From an uncultured Collinsella sp. (GTDB lineage Bacteria; Actinomycetota; Coriobacteriia; Coriobacteriales; Coriobacteriaceae), in the NCBI GenBank assembly GCA_902479065.1, contig CABSNM010000003.1:1-64000 (forward strand): DNA of 64,000 bases, written 5' to 3'. Position 1 is the stretch's first letter, and each line of letters starts with the position of its first letter. Both the position numbers and the translations under genes were made by a program. Positions 34,303 through 42,823 of the stretch are shown piece by piece. A model generated the notes under the pieces. That model saw only the letters and a program-made list of their open reading frames with translations. It was not told the origin of the DNA and ran no database searches.

Positions 34303-35859
34303 TTATTTAGCGATATCGACAGCGCGGCTCTCGCGAATCACGACGACGCGCACCTGACCGGGATACTCCATCTCTTCCTCGATCTGATGGGCGATATCGT
34401 GAGCCAGGACCGTGGACTGGGCATCGGAGATCTTGTCCGGCTGAACCATGACGTGGACCTCGCGACCAGCCTGCATGGCATAGGTACGCTCGACGCCATC
34501 ATGGGAGTTGGCGATCTCCTCGAGCTTCTCAAGACGCTTGATGTAGCTCTCGGCAGACTCGCGACGGGCACCGGGGCGAGAGGCAGAGACAGCATCGGCG
34601 GCCTGTACCAGGACATCGAGCACCGTGTTGGGGTCGACGTCGGCATGGTGAGCCTCGATAGCGTGGACGATAACGGGCTTCTCGCCATAACGGCGGGCAA
34701 GCTCGGCGCCGATGACGGCATGCGGGCCCTCGACGTCATGGTCGATTGCCTTGCCCAGGTCGTGCAGCAGGCCGGCGCGCTTGGCGGTCACAACGTCCAG
34801 GCCAAGCTCGGAAGCCATCACGCCGCACAGGTCAGAGACTTCGAGGGAGTGCTGAAGCACGTTCTGACCAAACGAGGTACGGTAGCGCAGGGCACCAAGG
34901 GTCTTGACGATCTCGGGGTGCAGGTCGTGGATGCCGGTATCGAAGGCAGCCTGCTCGCCAGCCTCGCGCACGCGCTGCTGAACCAGGTCGGCAGCCTTGT
35001 GATACATCTCCTCGATGCGGGCGGGGTGAATGCGGCCGTCGGCGATGAGGTTCTCGAGGGCGACACGGGCGGTCTCACGACGGACTGGGTCGAAGCTCGA
35101 AAGAACGACGGTCTCAGGCGTGTCGTCGATCACGAGGTTGACGCCGGAAACCTGCTCGAAGGTCCGGATGTTGCGACCCTCGCGACCGATGATACGGCCC
35201 TTGAGGTCATCAGAGGGAATGTGCACGGAGGTAACGGTGACCTCGGCTGTGTGGTCGGCAGCGCAGCGCTGAATCGCCAGGGACAGAATCTCCTGGGCGG
35301 TCTTGTGGCACTCGGCGCGAACCTGCTGCTCGGACTCGCGAATGATCGTGGCAGCCTCGTGGGTGACCTCGCCGCGAACCTTATCGAGGAGCTCCTTGTG
35401 GGCGTCCTCGCGGGTCAGGTCGGCGATACGCTCGAGCTCGGAGGTCTGCTTGGCGCAGAGCTCCTCGAGCTCGCGGGAGCGCTTCTCGACCTGACCGGCC
35501 TGGCTGGACAGCTGGTGCTCACGCTTGTCGAGAGCGTCGTTTCGGCGATCAAGGGACTCCTCGCGCTGCATCACACGGTTCTCGAGCGTACGAATCTCGC
35601 TCTTACGCTGCTTGTCCTCGGCCTCGGCGGCCTGCTTGTTCTTGATGATCTCCTCTTTAGCCTCGAGCAGAGCCTCTTTTTTGAGGGTCTCGGCCTGACG
35701 CTTAGCATCACCGATCAGGGACTCAGCCTGTGCGTGTGCCGACTGGATCTTTTCGTCGGCCTCGTGAAGACTACCCTGCTTGGCGGTGCGCATGTAGGCA
35801 ATGGCGGCGATGGCACCCAAAACGATGCCAACGAGCGCTGCGATGATAGGCATGCTCAC
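34303..35859 (-). CDS. rny: Ribonuclease Y
   Basis: 518 aa. An N-terminal membrane anchor (about 3-22) is followed by a long coiled coil (25-200), a KH domain (VHIPSDDLKGRIIGREG) and an HD phosphohydrolase domain (LLHDLGKAIDHD, AIEAHHAD). It starts mRNA decay by endonucleolytic cutting at the membrane. SD AAAAGGAG precedes the ATG. A promoter lies about 160 nt upstream. Confidence 0.96.
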   Translation of the reverse strand: MSMPIIAALVGIVLGAIAAIAYMRTAKQGSLHEADEKIQSAHAQAESLIGDAKRQAETLKKEALLEAKEEIIKNKQAAEAEDKQRKSEIRTLENRVMQREESLDRRNDALDKREHQLSSQAGQVEKRSRELEELCAKQTSELERIADLTREDAHKELLDKVRGEVTHEAATIIRESEQQVRAECHKTAQEILSLAIQRCAADHTAEVTVTSVHIPSDDLKGRIIGREGRNIRTFEQVSGVNLVIDDTPETVVLSSFDPVRRETARVALENLIADGRIHPARIEEMYHKAADLVQQRVREAGEQAAFDTGIHDLHPEIVKTLGALRYRTSFGQNVLQHSLEVSDLCGVMASELGLDVVTAKRAGLLHDLGKAIDHDVEGPHAVIGAELARRYGEKPVIVHAIEAHHADVDPNTVLDVLVQAADAVSASRPGARRESAESYIKRLEKLEEIANSHDGVERTYAMQAGREVHVMVQPDKISDAQSTVLAHDIAHQIEEEMEYPGQVRVVVIRESRAVDIAK

Positions 35860-36019
35860 TCCTTTTTATGGATTCGTTACACAACAAAGCGAACCGTCCT
35901 TACGAACGGCTCGCGGCATTTGAGTAATATGGGCACAGCTTATGCGGGTCGGATACAGATAAACATATAAACAAACTCATCACAGATGAGCACATATCAC
36001 AAAGCAAATGACAGTGTTT

Positions 36020-36048
36020 ATCGTACGTTGAACCACAACAACTGTCAA
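36020..36048 (-). promoter_or_regulatory. Probable promoter of rny
   Basis: On the - strand, -35 TTGACA (36048-36043) and -10 TACGAT (36025-36020) are exactly 17 nt apart. A 7-bp inverted repeat TGACAGT/ACTGTCA (36009-36015 and 36041-36047) brackets the promoter. It leaves a leader of about 150 nt with a hairpin close to the start codon. Confidence 0.65.
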
Positions 36049-36110
36049 ATAAATGGTCCCGGCACGGCGGCTAAAACGCGGTGAACGGCAGGGTCACAAA
36101 ACGCATACGC

Positions 36111-36803
36111 CTAAACCGCACATTCCTCGCGTTCGGCATCGAGACGTGCCTTAACGGCATCGGCGGCGATGTGATACGAGAAGCCCTTGCCCATCAAAAA
36201 CCGAACCAGTTTTTCGAATGCGCGCGTCTCTGGAACACGCCGCTTGGCGAGCAGGGCTGACGCACGCGCCAAATCGTCTTCGACGGCAAAATAATCCTCG
36301 GGATAACCGGGAATGTCATCGAGCACGACATGACGGCGCTTGAGCTCGGTCTCGATTTTGCGCTGTCCCCAACCGCGCCGCTTGCGCTCCTCGATAAAGT
36401 ACGAGCAAAAGCGGCTCTCGTCTAAAAAACGATACTCGGTGGCGCGCTCGACGGCGAAATCGATCGCAGGCTGGTGAAAGCCGTAGCGAGCCAGCTTGTC
36501 ACGGACCTCACCCGTCGCATGGTCGCGGCGCGATAACATCTCGGTCACCATGGTAAGTGCACATTTACGCTCAATGAGCTGCACCGCCTCACGGAAGTTG
36601 TCCCAATCACAGGGAAGATCGGGGCGGTTTTTGACATACAGCCGCGCGACCCGCACGGGAATCCAAATGGACCGCTCAAAACCGCCCTCAAGCTCACAAT
36701 CGATATGTGCGCAAGGCTTTTTGGACGCATACCCGCTCGAGAACGAGGAGACCGCCTTCTTATCGGGAAAGACGACCGTGGCCTCGGTCACCGTATACGA
36801 CAT
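36111..36803 (-). CDS. recX: RecX regulatory protein
   Basis: 230 aa. Three-helix RecX repeats are visible: ALTMVTEMLSRRDHATGEVRDKL, then FLDESRFCSYFIEERKRRGWGQRKI, and the C-terminal repeat. An extra N-terminal domain of about 75 residues precedes them. RecX binds RecA filaments and limits their activity. It lies 11 nt after recA, in the same direction, and is expected to share its SOS promoter. Confidence 0.9.
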   Translation of the reverse strand: MSYTVTEATVVFPDKKAVSSFSSGYASKKPCAHIDCELEGGFERSIWIPVRVARLYVKNRPDLPCDWDNFREAVQLIERKCALTMVTEMLSRRDHATGEVRDKLARYGFHQPAIDFAVERATEYRFLDESRFCSYFIEERKRRGWGQRKIETELKRRHVVLDDIPGYPEDYFAVEDDLARASALLAKRRVPETRAFEKLVRFLMGKGFSYHIAADAVKARLDAEREECAV

Positions 36804-36814
36804 GAGCGTAACCG

Positions 36815-37963
36815 CTACTCGTCGTCATCATCGAGCATGGCGGAACCATCGATGGCGTAAAGCTCGTCAAACTCCTCAGGCGCAGGCTGATCGGTCAGCT
36901 CGACCTCGGACGGAGCATCGTCATCAAACTCAAGTCCACAGGCAAGGCGGACCTTATGCTCAATCTCGTCGGCACAATCGGGGTGTTCGCGCAGGAACGC
37001 CTTGGCGGCCTCGCGACCGTTGCCGAGCTTATCCTCGCCATAGGCAAACCAGGAGCCCATCTTCTTGCAAATGCCGCACTCGACAGCCATGTCCAGAATC
37101 GAGCCCTCCTTAGAGATGCCCGTACCGTACATGATGTCGAACTCAGCAGAACGGAACGGAGCTGCCACCTTGTTCTTAACGACCTTGGCGCGCACGCGGT
37201 TACCGATAACCTCGTCCTTAAGCTTAATGCTGTCGATGCGGCGAATGTCGATACGCACCGAAGAGAAGAACTTAAGGGCGCGGCCGCCCGTCGTGGTCTC
37301 GGGGTTGCCGAACATGACGCCGATCTTCTCACGCAGCTGGTTAATGAAGATGCACGTCGTGTTGGACTTGGACAGCGAGCCGGCGAGCTTGCGGAGCGCC
37401 TGGCTCATCAGGCGAGCCTGAAGACCGACCGTAGTGTCGCCGATTTCTCCCTCGATCTCGGCACGCGGGGTCAGCGCAGCGACGGAGTCAACGACGATGG
37501 CATCGATGGCGCCGGAACGCACGAGCATGTCAACGATCTCGAGCGCCTGCTCACCCGTATCGGGCTGGGAAATGAGCACCTCGTCGATATCCACGCCGAT
37601 GCGTGCGGCATACGTGGGATCGAGCGCGTGCTCGGCATCGATAAATGCCACAACGCCACCCATTGCCTGGGCCTCGGCCAGGATCTCGAGCGAAAGCGTC
37701 GTCTTACCGGAGGACTCAGGACCGTAAATCTCGACGATACGGCCGCGCGGCACGCCGCCGATACCCAGCGCGGCATCGAGGGCCAGGGCGCCCGTGGGAA
37801 TGGCCTCGACCTCGAGCTCGGGACCACCATCGCCGTACCTCATGATGGAACCCTGGCCGAATTTCTTCTCGATCTCGGCCTTGGTGGTGGCGATCATCTC
37901 ATCGCGCTCTTTACCCGTCGTGCGAGCATGAACGGTACGTACGGGACCTGAATTCTTGGCCAT
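36815..37963 (-). CDS. recA: Recombinase RecA
   Basis: 382 aa from ATG 37963, with GAGGAGGGC upstream. Walker A is GPESSGKTT and Walker B ends in VVDSVAAL. The catalytic glutamate and the DNA-binding loops (GNPETTTGGRALKF) are intact. The acidic C-terminus ends LDDDDE. It drives recombinational repair and activates LexA cleavage. A consensus promoter with an embedded LexA box is 31-59 nt upstream. Confidence 0.97.
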   Translation of the reverse strand: MAKNSGPVRTVHARTTGKERDEMIATTKAEIEKKFGQGSIMRYGDGGPELEVEAIPTGALALDAALGIGGVPRGRIVEIYGPESSGKTTLSLEILAEAQAMGGVVAFIDAEHALDPTYAARIGVDIDEVLISQPDTGEQALEIVDMLVRSGAIDAIVVDSVAALTPRAEIEGEIGDTTVGLQARLMSQALRKLAGSLSKSNTTCIFINQLREKIGVMFGNPETTTGGRALKFFSSVRIDIRRIDSIKLKDEVIGNRVRAKVVKNKVAAPFRSAEFDIMYGTGISKEGSILDMAVECGICKKMGSWFAYGEDKLGNGREAAKAFLREHPDCADEIEHKVRLACGLEFDDDAPSEVELTDQPAPEEFDELYAIDGSAMLDDDDE

Positions 37964-37993
37964 GAATAGCCCTCCTCTTAACAACCTGCATCG

Positions 37994-38022
37994 ATAATAA
38001 ACGAACGGCTGTTCGTGGTCAA
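37994..38022 (-). promoter_or_regulatory. recA promoter
   Basis: On the - strand, -35 TTGACC (38022-38017) and -10 TATTAT (37999-37994) have exactly 17 nt between them. The spacer is almost filled by the LexA box at 38002-38015. The predicted 5' untranslated region is about 24 nt. Confidence 0.9.
38002..38015. promoter_or_regulatory. LexA box of recA
   Basis: CGAACGGCTGTTCG is a perfect match to CGAAC-N4-GTTCG, centred between the recA -35 and -10. Confidence 0.93.
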
Positions 38023-38188
38023 CCGTTCAGGCCAATCATATGCAGGCAGTCTTTCCAAAACCAAACCAAACGCCGACCAAACACTGACCATATGCTTGAC
38101 CACAAAGGGCCAAATAAGAGCAAAGAAGGCGAGAATACATCTATAACCAGCACAAACGCTAAATTTGTCAGAGTCCCTATCTCCACAA

Positions 38189-38212
38189 TTAAGGGGCCCG
38201 GAGGCCCCTTAA
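38189..38212 (-). terminator. Hairpin downstream of cinA, probable terminator
   Basis: A perfect 10-bp stem TTAAGGGGCC/GGCCCCTTAA with loop CGGA lies 8 nt after the cinA stop. The tail on the - strand is TTGT, a poor T tract, but the stem carries its own terminal T residues. It closes the rimO-pgsA-cinA unit before the recA promoter. Confidence 0.65.
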
Positions 38213-38219
38213 AACACGT

Positions 38220-38756
38220 CTATTCCATAGAATCGAGCACGCAAACAATGCGACCCAGTGCCTCCGCGACCGCATGGGCACGAACACACGAACGATCGCC
38301 CTCATAGTGGCAACGCACAGAGTCCACGACCGGCACGCCCCCATCGGCGGAACGATACGCCCAGCCAATATAGAAAGTGCCAGCCGGATCGTCCTCAGTG
38401 CCACCGCTGGGGCCGGCATAACCCGTTGCGCTCACTGCAATATCGCTCTGGTACAGCTCCAGCGAACCCACCGCCATCTCACGCGCAGTCTGATGCGACA
38501 CCGCGGTATAGCGGTCGAGCGTCTCCTGCTCAACACCAAGAACGCGATGCTTAATCTCATCGCAATAGGTCACCGCACCGCCGCGCAGCACCGCCGACGC
38601 ACCCGGGATATCGGCAATCGTCGAGGCGATCATACCCGCCGTCAGCGACTCAGCCGTCGAAACCGTCACGCCCCGAGCGCTCGCGCGCTCGACAATATCA
38701 CGCGCCAGCTCCTCGTTATGTGCGGAAATCTGATCAAAAGAGTCCGTCATACCCAC
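38220..38756 (-). CDS. cinA: CinA C-terminal domain protein (nicotinamide-nucleotide amidase)
   Basis: 178 aa from GTG 38756 (ATG 38750 is equally possible). It carries only the PncC amidase domain, with STAESLTAGMIASTIADIPG and ATGYAGPSGGTEDDPAGT. The N-terminal MoCF-like domain of long CinA proteins is absent, so this is the short form. The enzyme recycles NMN by removing the amide. pgsA is 6 nt upstream and recA follows; pgsA-cinA-recA is a common Gram-positive order. Confidence 0.9.
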   Translation of the reverse strand: MGMTDSFDQISAHNEELARDIVERASARGVTVSTAESLTAGMIASTIADIPGASAVLRGGAVTYCDEIKHRVLGVEQETLDRYTAVSHQTAREMAVGSLELYQSDIAVSATGYAGPSGGTEDDPAGTFYIGWAYRSADGGVPVVDSVRCHYEGDRSCVRAHAVAEALGRIVCVLDSME

Positions 38757-38762
38757 CAGGAC

Positions 38763-39401
38763 CTAGACCGAAAAGACGATCTTGCGGCAGTTCCAGAAGT
38801 ACTGGGCGCCCGAGATAACGGTCAGGACAACGGCAACGGCGTACAGGAAGCGCGACACCGAGTAGATGCCGAGCGTCAGCGCCACCGGGCCAAGGTGCAA
38901 GCCGGCCATAGCAAAAACGCACAGGTAACCGCAGATGGAGACCATCGTGGTTGCCGTCTTGTACTTGCCGAGCTTATCGGCCGCAACGACCACACCGGCA
39001 GCACTCGCGACCATGCGAAGGGCACTCACCAGCAGCTCACGGAACAGGATAATGAACACCGACCACACGGTCACCGCGCCAAAATCCAAGAACAGCAGCA
39101 GGGCCGAGAACACCAGCAGCTTGTCGGCGATGGGGTCCAAGAACTTGCCGAAATCGGTGATCTCGTTGCGCGAGCGTGCCAGATAACCGTCGACCTTATC
39201 GGTGCACGACAGGATCACATACAGAATGAAGGCAGCGGCGGCGAGCGGGCCATCGAAGGCACTCCAATCCGTACCGGCAACACTCGTGTGAGAAAGCGCC
39301 GACACGATCATGAACACCGGGATAAAGACGATGCGAACGCACGTCACGATGTTGGCGGGCGTCCAGACACTCGTCAGTTCCTTATTGCTCTCGTTAGCCA
39401 C
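38763..39401 (-). CDS. pgsA: CDP-diacylglycerol-glycerol-3-phosphate 3-phosphatidyltransferase
   Basis: 212 aa with several membrane helices. The catalytic motif DKVDGYLARSRNEITDFGKF continues LDPIADK, a complete CDP-alcohol signature. It makes phosphatidylglycerol phosphate, the precursor of phosphatidylglycerol and cardiolipin. rimO ends 9 nt upstream. A second CDP-alcohol transferase is at 17750-18454, but synteny makes this one the better candidate for PgsA. Confidence 0.93.
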   Translation of the reverse strand: MANESNKELTSVWTPANIVTCVRIVFIPVFMIVSALSHTSVAGTDWSAFDGPLAAAAFILYVILSCTDKVDGYLARSRNEITDFGKFLDPIADKLLVFSALLLFLDFGAVTVWSVFIILFRELLVSALRMVASAAGVVVAADKLGKYKTATTMVSICGYLCVFAMAGLHLGPVALTLGIYSVSRFLYAVAVVLTVISGAQYFWNCRKIVFSV

Positions 39402-39410
39402 GACGCTCTC

Positions 39411-40760
39411 CTACTCCACAACATGACCGATAAGCTCATAGCAGAAGCTATCGGTAAACTCGACGGTCAGAATATCGCCCACGGACGCCTCGCTGGCGTC
39501 CAGATGGACCGCGCCATCGGAATCGGGCGCCTGGAACCAGGCATGGCCGATCAGCTCGGCGCCATCCTCGGTCTCTTCGATACCGTCGACGATTACCTGG
39601 GCGCGCTCGCCCACATGTGCGGCGGTGGCGGCAAAACCGAGCGACTCGGCCAGGTCCATGGCCTCCTGGGCGCGCTCGAGCTTAACCTCCTCATCGACCT
39701 GGCCCTCCATCTTGGCGGCCAGGCTGCCTTCCTCACGCGAGTAGGCAAAAACACTCGTGTAGTCAAAGCCGACGGTGTCCATAAAGTCGATAAGGTCGCG
39801 GAACTCGTCGTCGGTCTCGGTCGGGAAGCCGACCATGGCCGTGGAACGAATCACGATGCCGGGGATGCGCTCGCGAAGGTCGCGGAACAGATCCTCGAGC
39901 TCCTGGCGCGAACCGGAGCGACGCATGGCCTTGAGAATGCGCGCGTCGCAGTGCTGCACGGGGATATCGATATAGGGCAGCACCTCGGGCGTATCGCGAA
40001 TCGTCTCGATGAGTTCGTCAGTCATGCCCTCGGGCTGCAGATAGAGCACGCGGACCCAGACGTTGTGCGGGCGCACGGCCTCGGCGACGGCACGCAGCAG
40101 CTGCGCCAGATTGCGCGGCGAGCCATCGGCGACGCCCTCGTCGGCAAAGTCGGTACCCCAGATGCCCGTGTCCTGGCCGATCAGCACGATCTCGCGCACA
40201 CCGCCGGCAACCAGGTCGCGCACCTCGGAGATGATGCTCTCGGCATTGCGCGAATGATAGCGGCCGCGGATGTAGGGAATCATGCAGAAGCTGCAGAAGC
40301 GGTTGCAGCCATCGGAAATCTTGACGTAGGCGACAGCACCCTCGACGGTACGTTTGACCTGCGGGATATAGGCTGCAATCTCACGCTCGACACCCAGCAC
40401 GCCATCGATGACCGCCACGATGCCGTCTTCCTCGTCGGCCTTCACAAAGGCAGCGACCTCGGACAGCTCGTCAGGCAGGTCATCGCCATAGCGCGACGGC
40501 ACGCAGCCGCACATGACGATGGGGCAAGAACGAACGCCGTCCTGAACCTCGTTGGCGAGCTCGAGCGTGGTCTCGATGCTCTCGGACGTTGCGGAGGCGA
40601 GGAACGAGCAAGTATTGACGATGGCGATATCGGCATCCTGCGGGTCGAATGCCTCCTCGTAGCCCGCGGCGGTCAAAAGAGAACGCATGCGGTCGGTGTC
40701 AACCTCGTTCTTAGCGCACCCGAGGGTGATGTAGAGCACGGAGCCCAACGGTGTATCCAT
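39411..40760 (-). CDS. rimO: Ribosomal protein S12 methylthiotransferase
   Basis: 449 aa. The N-terminal domain opens VLYITLGCAKNEVDTDRM with further cysteines in VNTCSFL and VMCGC. The radical SAM motif is CNRFCSFC, and a TRAM domain closes the protein. LGCAKN at the N-terminus separates RimO from MiaB (TFGCQMN). It thiomethylates the conserved aspartate of S12. The ATG is preceded by AAAGGAC. Confidence 0.95.
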   Translation of the reverse strand: MDTPLGSVLYITLGCAKNEVDTDRMRSLLTAAGYEEAFDPQDADIAIVNTCSFLASATSESIETTLELANEVQDGVRSCPIVMCGCVPSRYGDDLPDELSEVAAFVKADEEDGIVAVIDGVLGVEREIAAYIPQVKRTVEGAVAYVKISDGCNRFCSFCMIPYIRGRYHSRNAESIISEVRDLVAGGVREIVLIGQDTGIWGTDFADEGVADGSPRNLAQLLRAVAEAVRPHNVWVRVLYLQPEGMTDELIETIRDTPEVLPYIDIPVQHCDARILKAMRRSGSRQELEDLFRDLRERIPGIVIRSTAMVGFPTETDDEFRDLIDFMDTVGFDYTSVFAYSREEGSLAAKMEGQVDEEVKLERAQEAMDLAESLGFAATAAHVGERAQVIVDGIEETEDGAELIGHAWFQAPDSDGAVHLDASEASVGDILTVEFTDSFCYELIGHVVE

Positions 40761-40787
40761 GTTGGAGAGCAGTCCTTTCGATTGATA

Positions 40788-41285
40788 TTAGCGGTAGTTG
40801 GTGAACTGCAGCGGCTGGCCGTAGTCCTGGTCGCGCAGGAACTGGATCACGGTCTGCAACGCGTCCTTCGAAGCAGAGGAAACACGCAGTTTGTCGGCCT
40901 CGATGGTCACCTTGACCTTGAGCTTTTGATCCTTGATGTCCTTGTTGATCTTCTTGGCGGTCGCCTGGTCGATACCCTCGACGATATGGCCGAGTACGCG
41001 CACGGTGCCGCCCGATGCCGCCTGCGGTGCATCCCACGAGACAGCCTTGAGGTCGATGGCGCGCTTGATGAGCTTGGAGCTCAGCACGTCGACAATCTGC
41101 TTGGAGACAAAGTCGGCCGGGGCGTTGATCGTAAAGAGCTTGTCGCCCTTCGAAAGCTCAATCGTGGCGCCGGAATCCTTAAGGTCATAGCGCTGGGAAA
41201 TCTCGCGCGTGGTCTGCTGGAAGGCGTTGTCGACCTCTTGCATGTTGACCTCGGACACGACGTCGAAGCTGGAATCTTTAGCCAT
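40788..41285 (-). CDS. YajQ family nucleotide-binding protein (DUF520)
   Basis: 165 aa. It opens MAKDSSFDVVSEVNMQEVDNAF, minus a few positions the hallmark of YajQ, and ends QFLRDQDYGQPLQFTNYR as in the family. Two ferredoxin-like domains are expected. Members have been reported to bind cyclic di-GMP or tRNA; the role here is open. SD AAAGGAAA is upstream. Confidence 0.92.
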   Translation of the reverse strand: MAKDSSFDVVSEVNMQEVDNAFQQTTREISQRYDLKDSGATIELSKGDKLFTINAPADFVSKQIVDVLSSKLIKRAIDLKAVSWDAPQAASGGTVRVLGHIVEGIDQATAKKINKDIKDQKLKVKVTIEADKLRVSSASKDALQTVIQFLRDQDYGQPLQFTNYR

Positions 41286-41311
41286 GATGTTTCCTTTCGC
41301 GTACGAGCGGC

Positions 41312-42823
41312 TTAGTAGCTATCGTACGAATAGTCGGTAGAATCGGTGGGTGTCTGACCGTCAGTTGCGGTATCGGCGCCATCCGTGGACTGGGCATCGG
41401 TACCGTCGGTGGTATCGGTACCATCGGTGGTGTCGGTACCATCAGAACTTTCACCATTCTCGGAATCAGACGTCTCCTTCTTGGGAACGGTGATCGTCAC
41501 ACGCGCCACGCCCGAGGTCTTGGTATCGTAACGAACCTTTTCACCGTTCTTGGTAACGGTGACATCGGAAGGCTTGGACGTGGTGATCTCGATCGAAGAC
41601 TCGGGCGTATACTCCTGCTCAAAGGGGCCAGTCGCCTGGGCGCCATAGACCGACTTGCCGTCAACCTTGACCTCAATCCACGCGGTCTTTCCCTTGGCAA
41701 CGGAGACTTTGACCTTCGTGACCTCGTTCTCTTCCTTCTTGGCCGTCGTCTTGGTAGCGTCCGAATCAGTCGACTCGTCCGTCGCCTCATCGGTGTCATC
41801 GTCCTCGTCGACCGTTTCGGTCTTCTTAGAAGACTTCTTGGTCGTCGTCTTGGTGGCAGTGGGCGTCTCGGGCGTGGTCTCGGGCGCCGAAGATGCGCAG
41901 CCGCGCAGAAGCACCACGATGAGCACGATCAGCAGCAACGCCACAGCACCGATGCCGGCGTAGACGATACGCGGATCGAGCCCGTTATTTTGAGGAGTAC
42001 GTGATCCGCCGCGTCCACGACTGGAACTGTTGCGGCCGCCTCCCTGAGGCATACGACCGCGATTGCTATCGGAACGGCCGCGATAGCCACCCTGGCCCTG
42101 AAGGCTGCGCTGACCCGAGCGGGGCGCAAGTTCGCCGCGGCCTTGATAGCCACGCTGGCCCGAACGCGGAGCCGAAGAGCGCTGGCCATACGGCTGTGAT
42201 TGAGAGCGAAGACGTGGCGTCACCTGCGTGGTATCGGCATCCGCATAGCCACCGCGAGAGCGTCCCGTAGAGACACCACGGTAACCGCGATCGGAATAGC
42301 CGCCGTCGCCGTAGCCGGCACGAGGGTCACGCGCCACGCCGCGAGCAGCGGGAAGCGCACGGTCCTCGGGCATCGGCGTACTGCGGAACCGGTCACGCTG
42401 TGAGCGAATTTCCTCGCCCGAACCCGTCTCGGTAATATAACCGGCCTGCTGAGGACGCTGTCCATAGCGGGTCGAACGACCGCCCTGAACCATCAGGAAG
42501 CGCCCGTTATCGACCGAAGAACGCGAATTGACGTAGCCGGCGGCGTCCTGAAAACGACCGCCCTGCTGCGATGTCTCGCGTTCGTATGCCATCAGGTCGT
42601 CAAAGTAGGCATTGACGACCTCGCGCGGATTGAGGCCCAAAAAGCGAGCATAGCTCGAAATCATGCCCTGCGCATAGCCGCGCGGCGGCATCGAAGCAAA
42701 GTTACCGGTCTCGAAAAACTCGATGATCTGCGGCCTGATTTTGATGGTGTTGGCGACCTGCTGAATGGAAAGGCCCATTCGGCGACGCTGCTCGAGCAGC
42801 ATGTCACCAAAGCGTGCAGCCAT
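41312..42823 (-). CDS. RodZ-like helix-turn-helix membrane protein
   Basis: 503 aa. An N-terminal Cro-like HTH (MGLSIQQVANTIKI, about 16-29) is followed by a long Arg-Gly-Ser-Gln-rich disordered linker (about 100-275). One transmembrane helix follows (about 287-311), then an acidic Thr- and Glu-rich stretch, a DUF4115-like beta domain (about 370-450) and a tail of TDGTDTTDG repeats. This is the RodZ plan (cytoplasmic HTH, single helix, outer beta domain), linking MreB-type shape control. The linker and repeats are longer than usual. Shares one base with the ftsK stop (TGATG). Confidence 0.82.
   Translation of the reverse strand: MAARFGDMLLEQRRRMGLSIQQVANTIKIRPQIIEFFETGNFASMPPRGYAQGMISSYARFLGLNPREVVNAYFDDLMAYERETSQQGGRFQDAAGYVNSRSSVDNGRFLMVQGGRSTRYGQRPQQAGYITETGSGEEIRSQRDRFRSTPMPEDRALPAARGVARDPRAGYGDGGYSDRGYRGVSTGRSRGGYADADTTQVTPRLRSQSQPYGQRSSAPRSGQRGYQGRGELAPRSGQRSLQGQGGYRGRSDSNRGRMPQGGGRNSSSRGRGGSRTPQNNGLDPRIVYAGIGAVALLLIVLIVVLLRGCASSAPETTPETPTATKTTTKKSSKKTETVDEDDDTDEATDESTDSDATKTTAKKEENEVTKVKVSVAKGKTAWIEVKVDGKSVYGAQATGPFEQEYTPESSIEITTSKPSDVTVTKNGEKVRYDTKTSGVARVTITVPKKETSDSENGESSDGTDTTDGTDTTDGTDAQSTDGADTATDGQTPTDSTDYSYDSY

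Noticed and set aside
38274..41315. A 1013-codon open frame on the + strand
   Set aside because: It lies antisense to cinA, pgsA, rimO and yajQ, all clear families. GC-rich codon use leaves the opposite strand free of stops. Its translation shows no domain or composition typical of a real protein.
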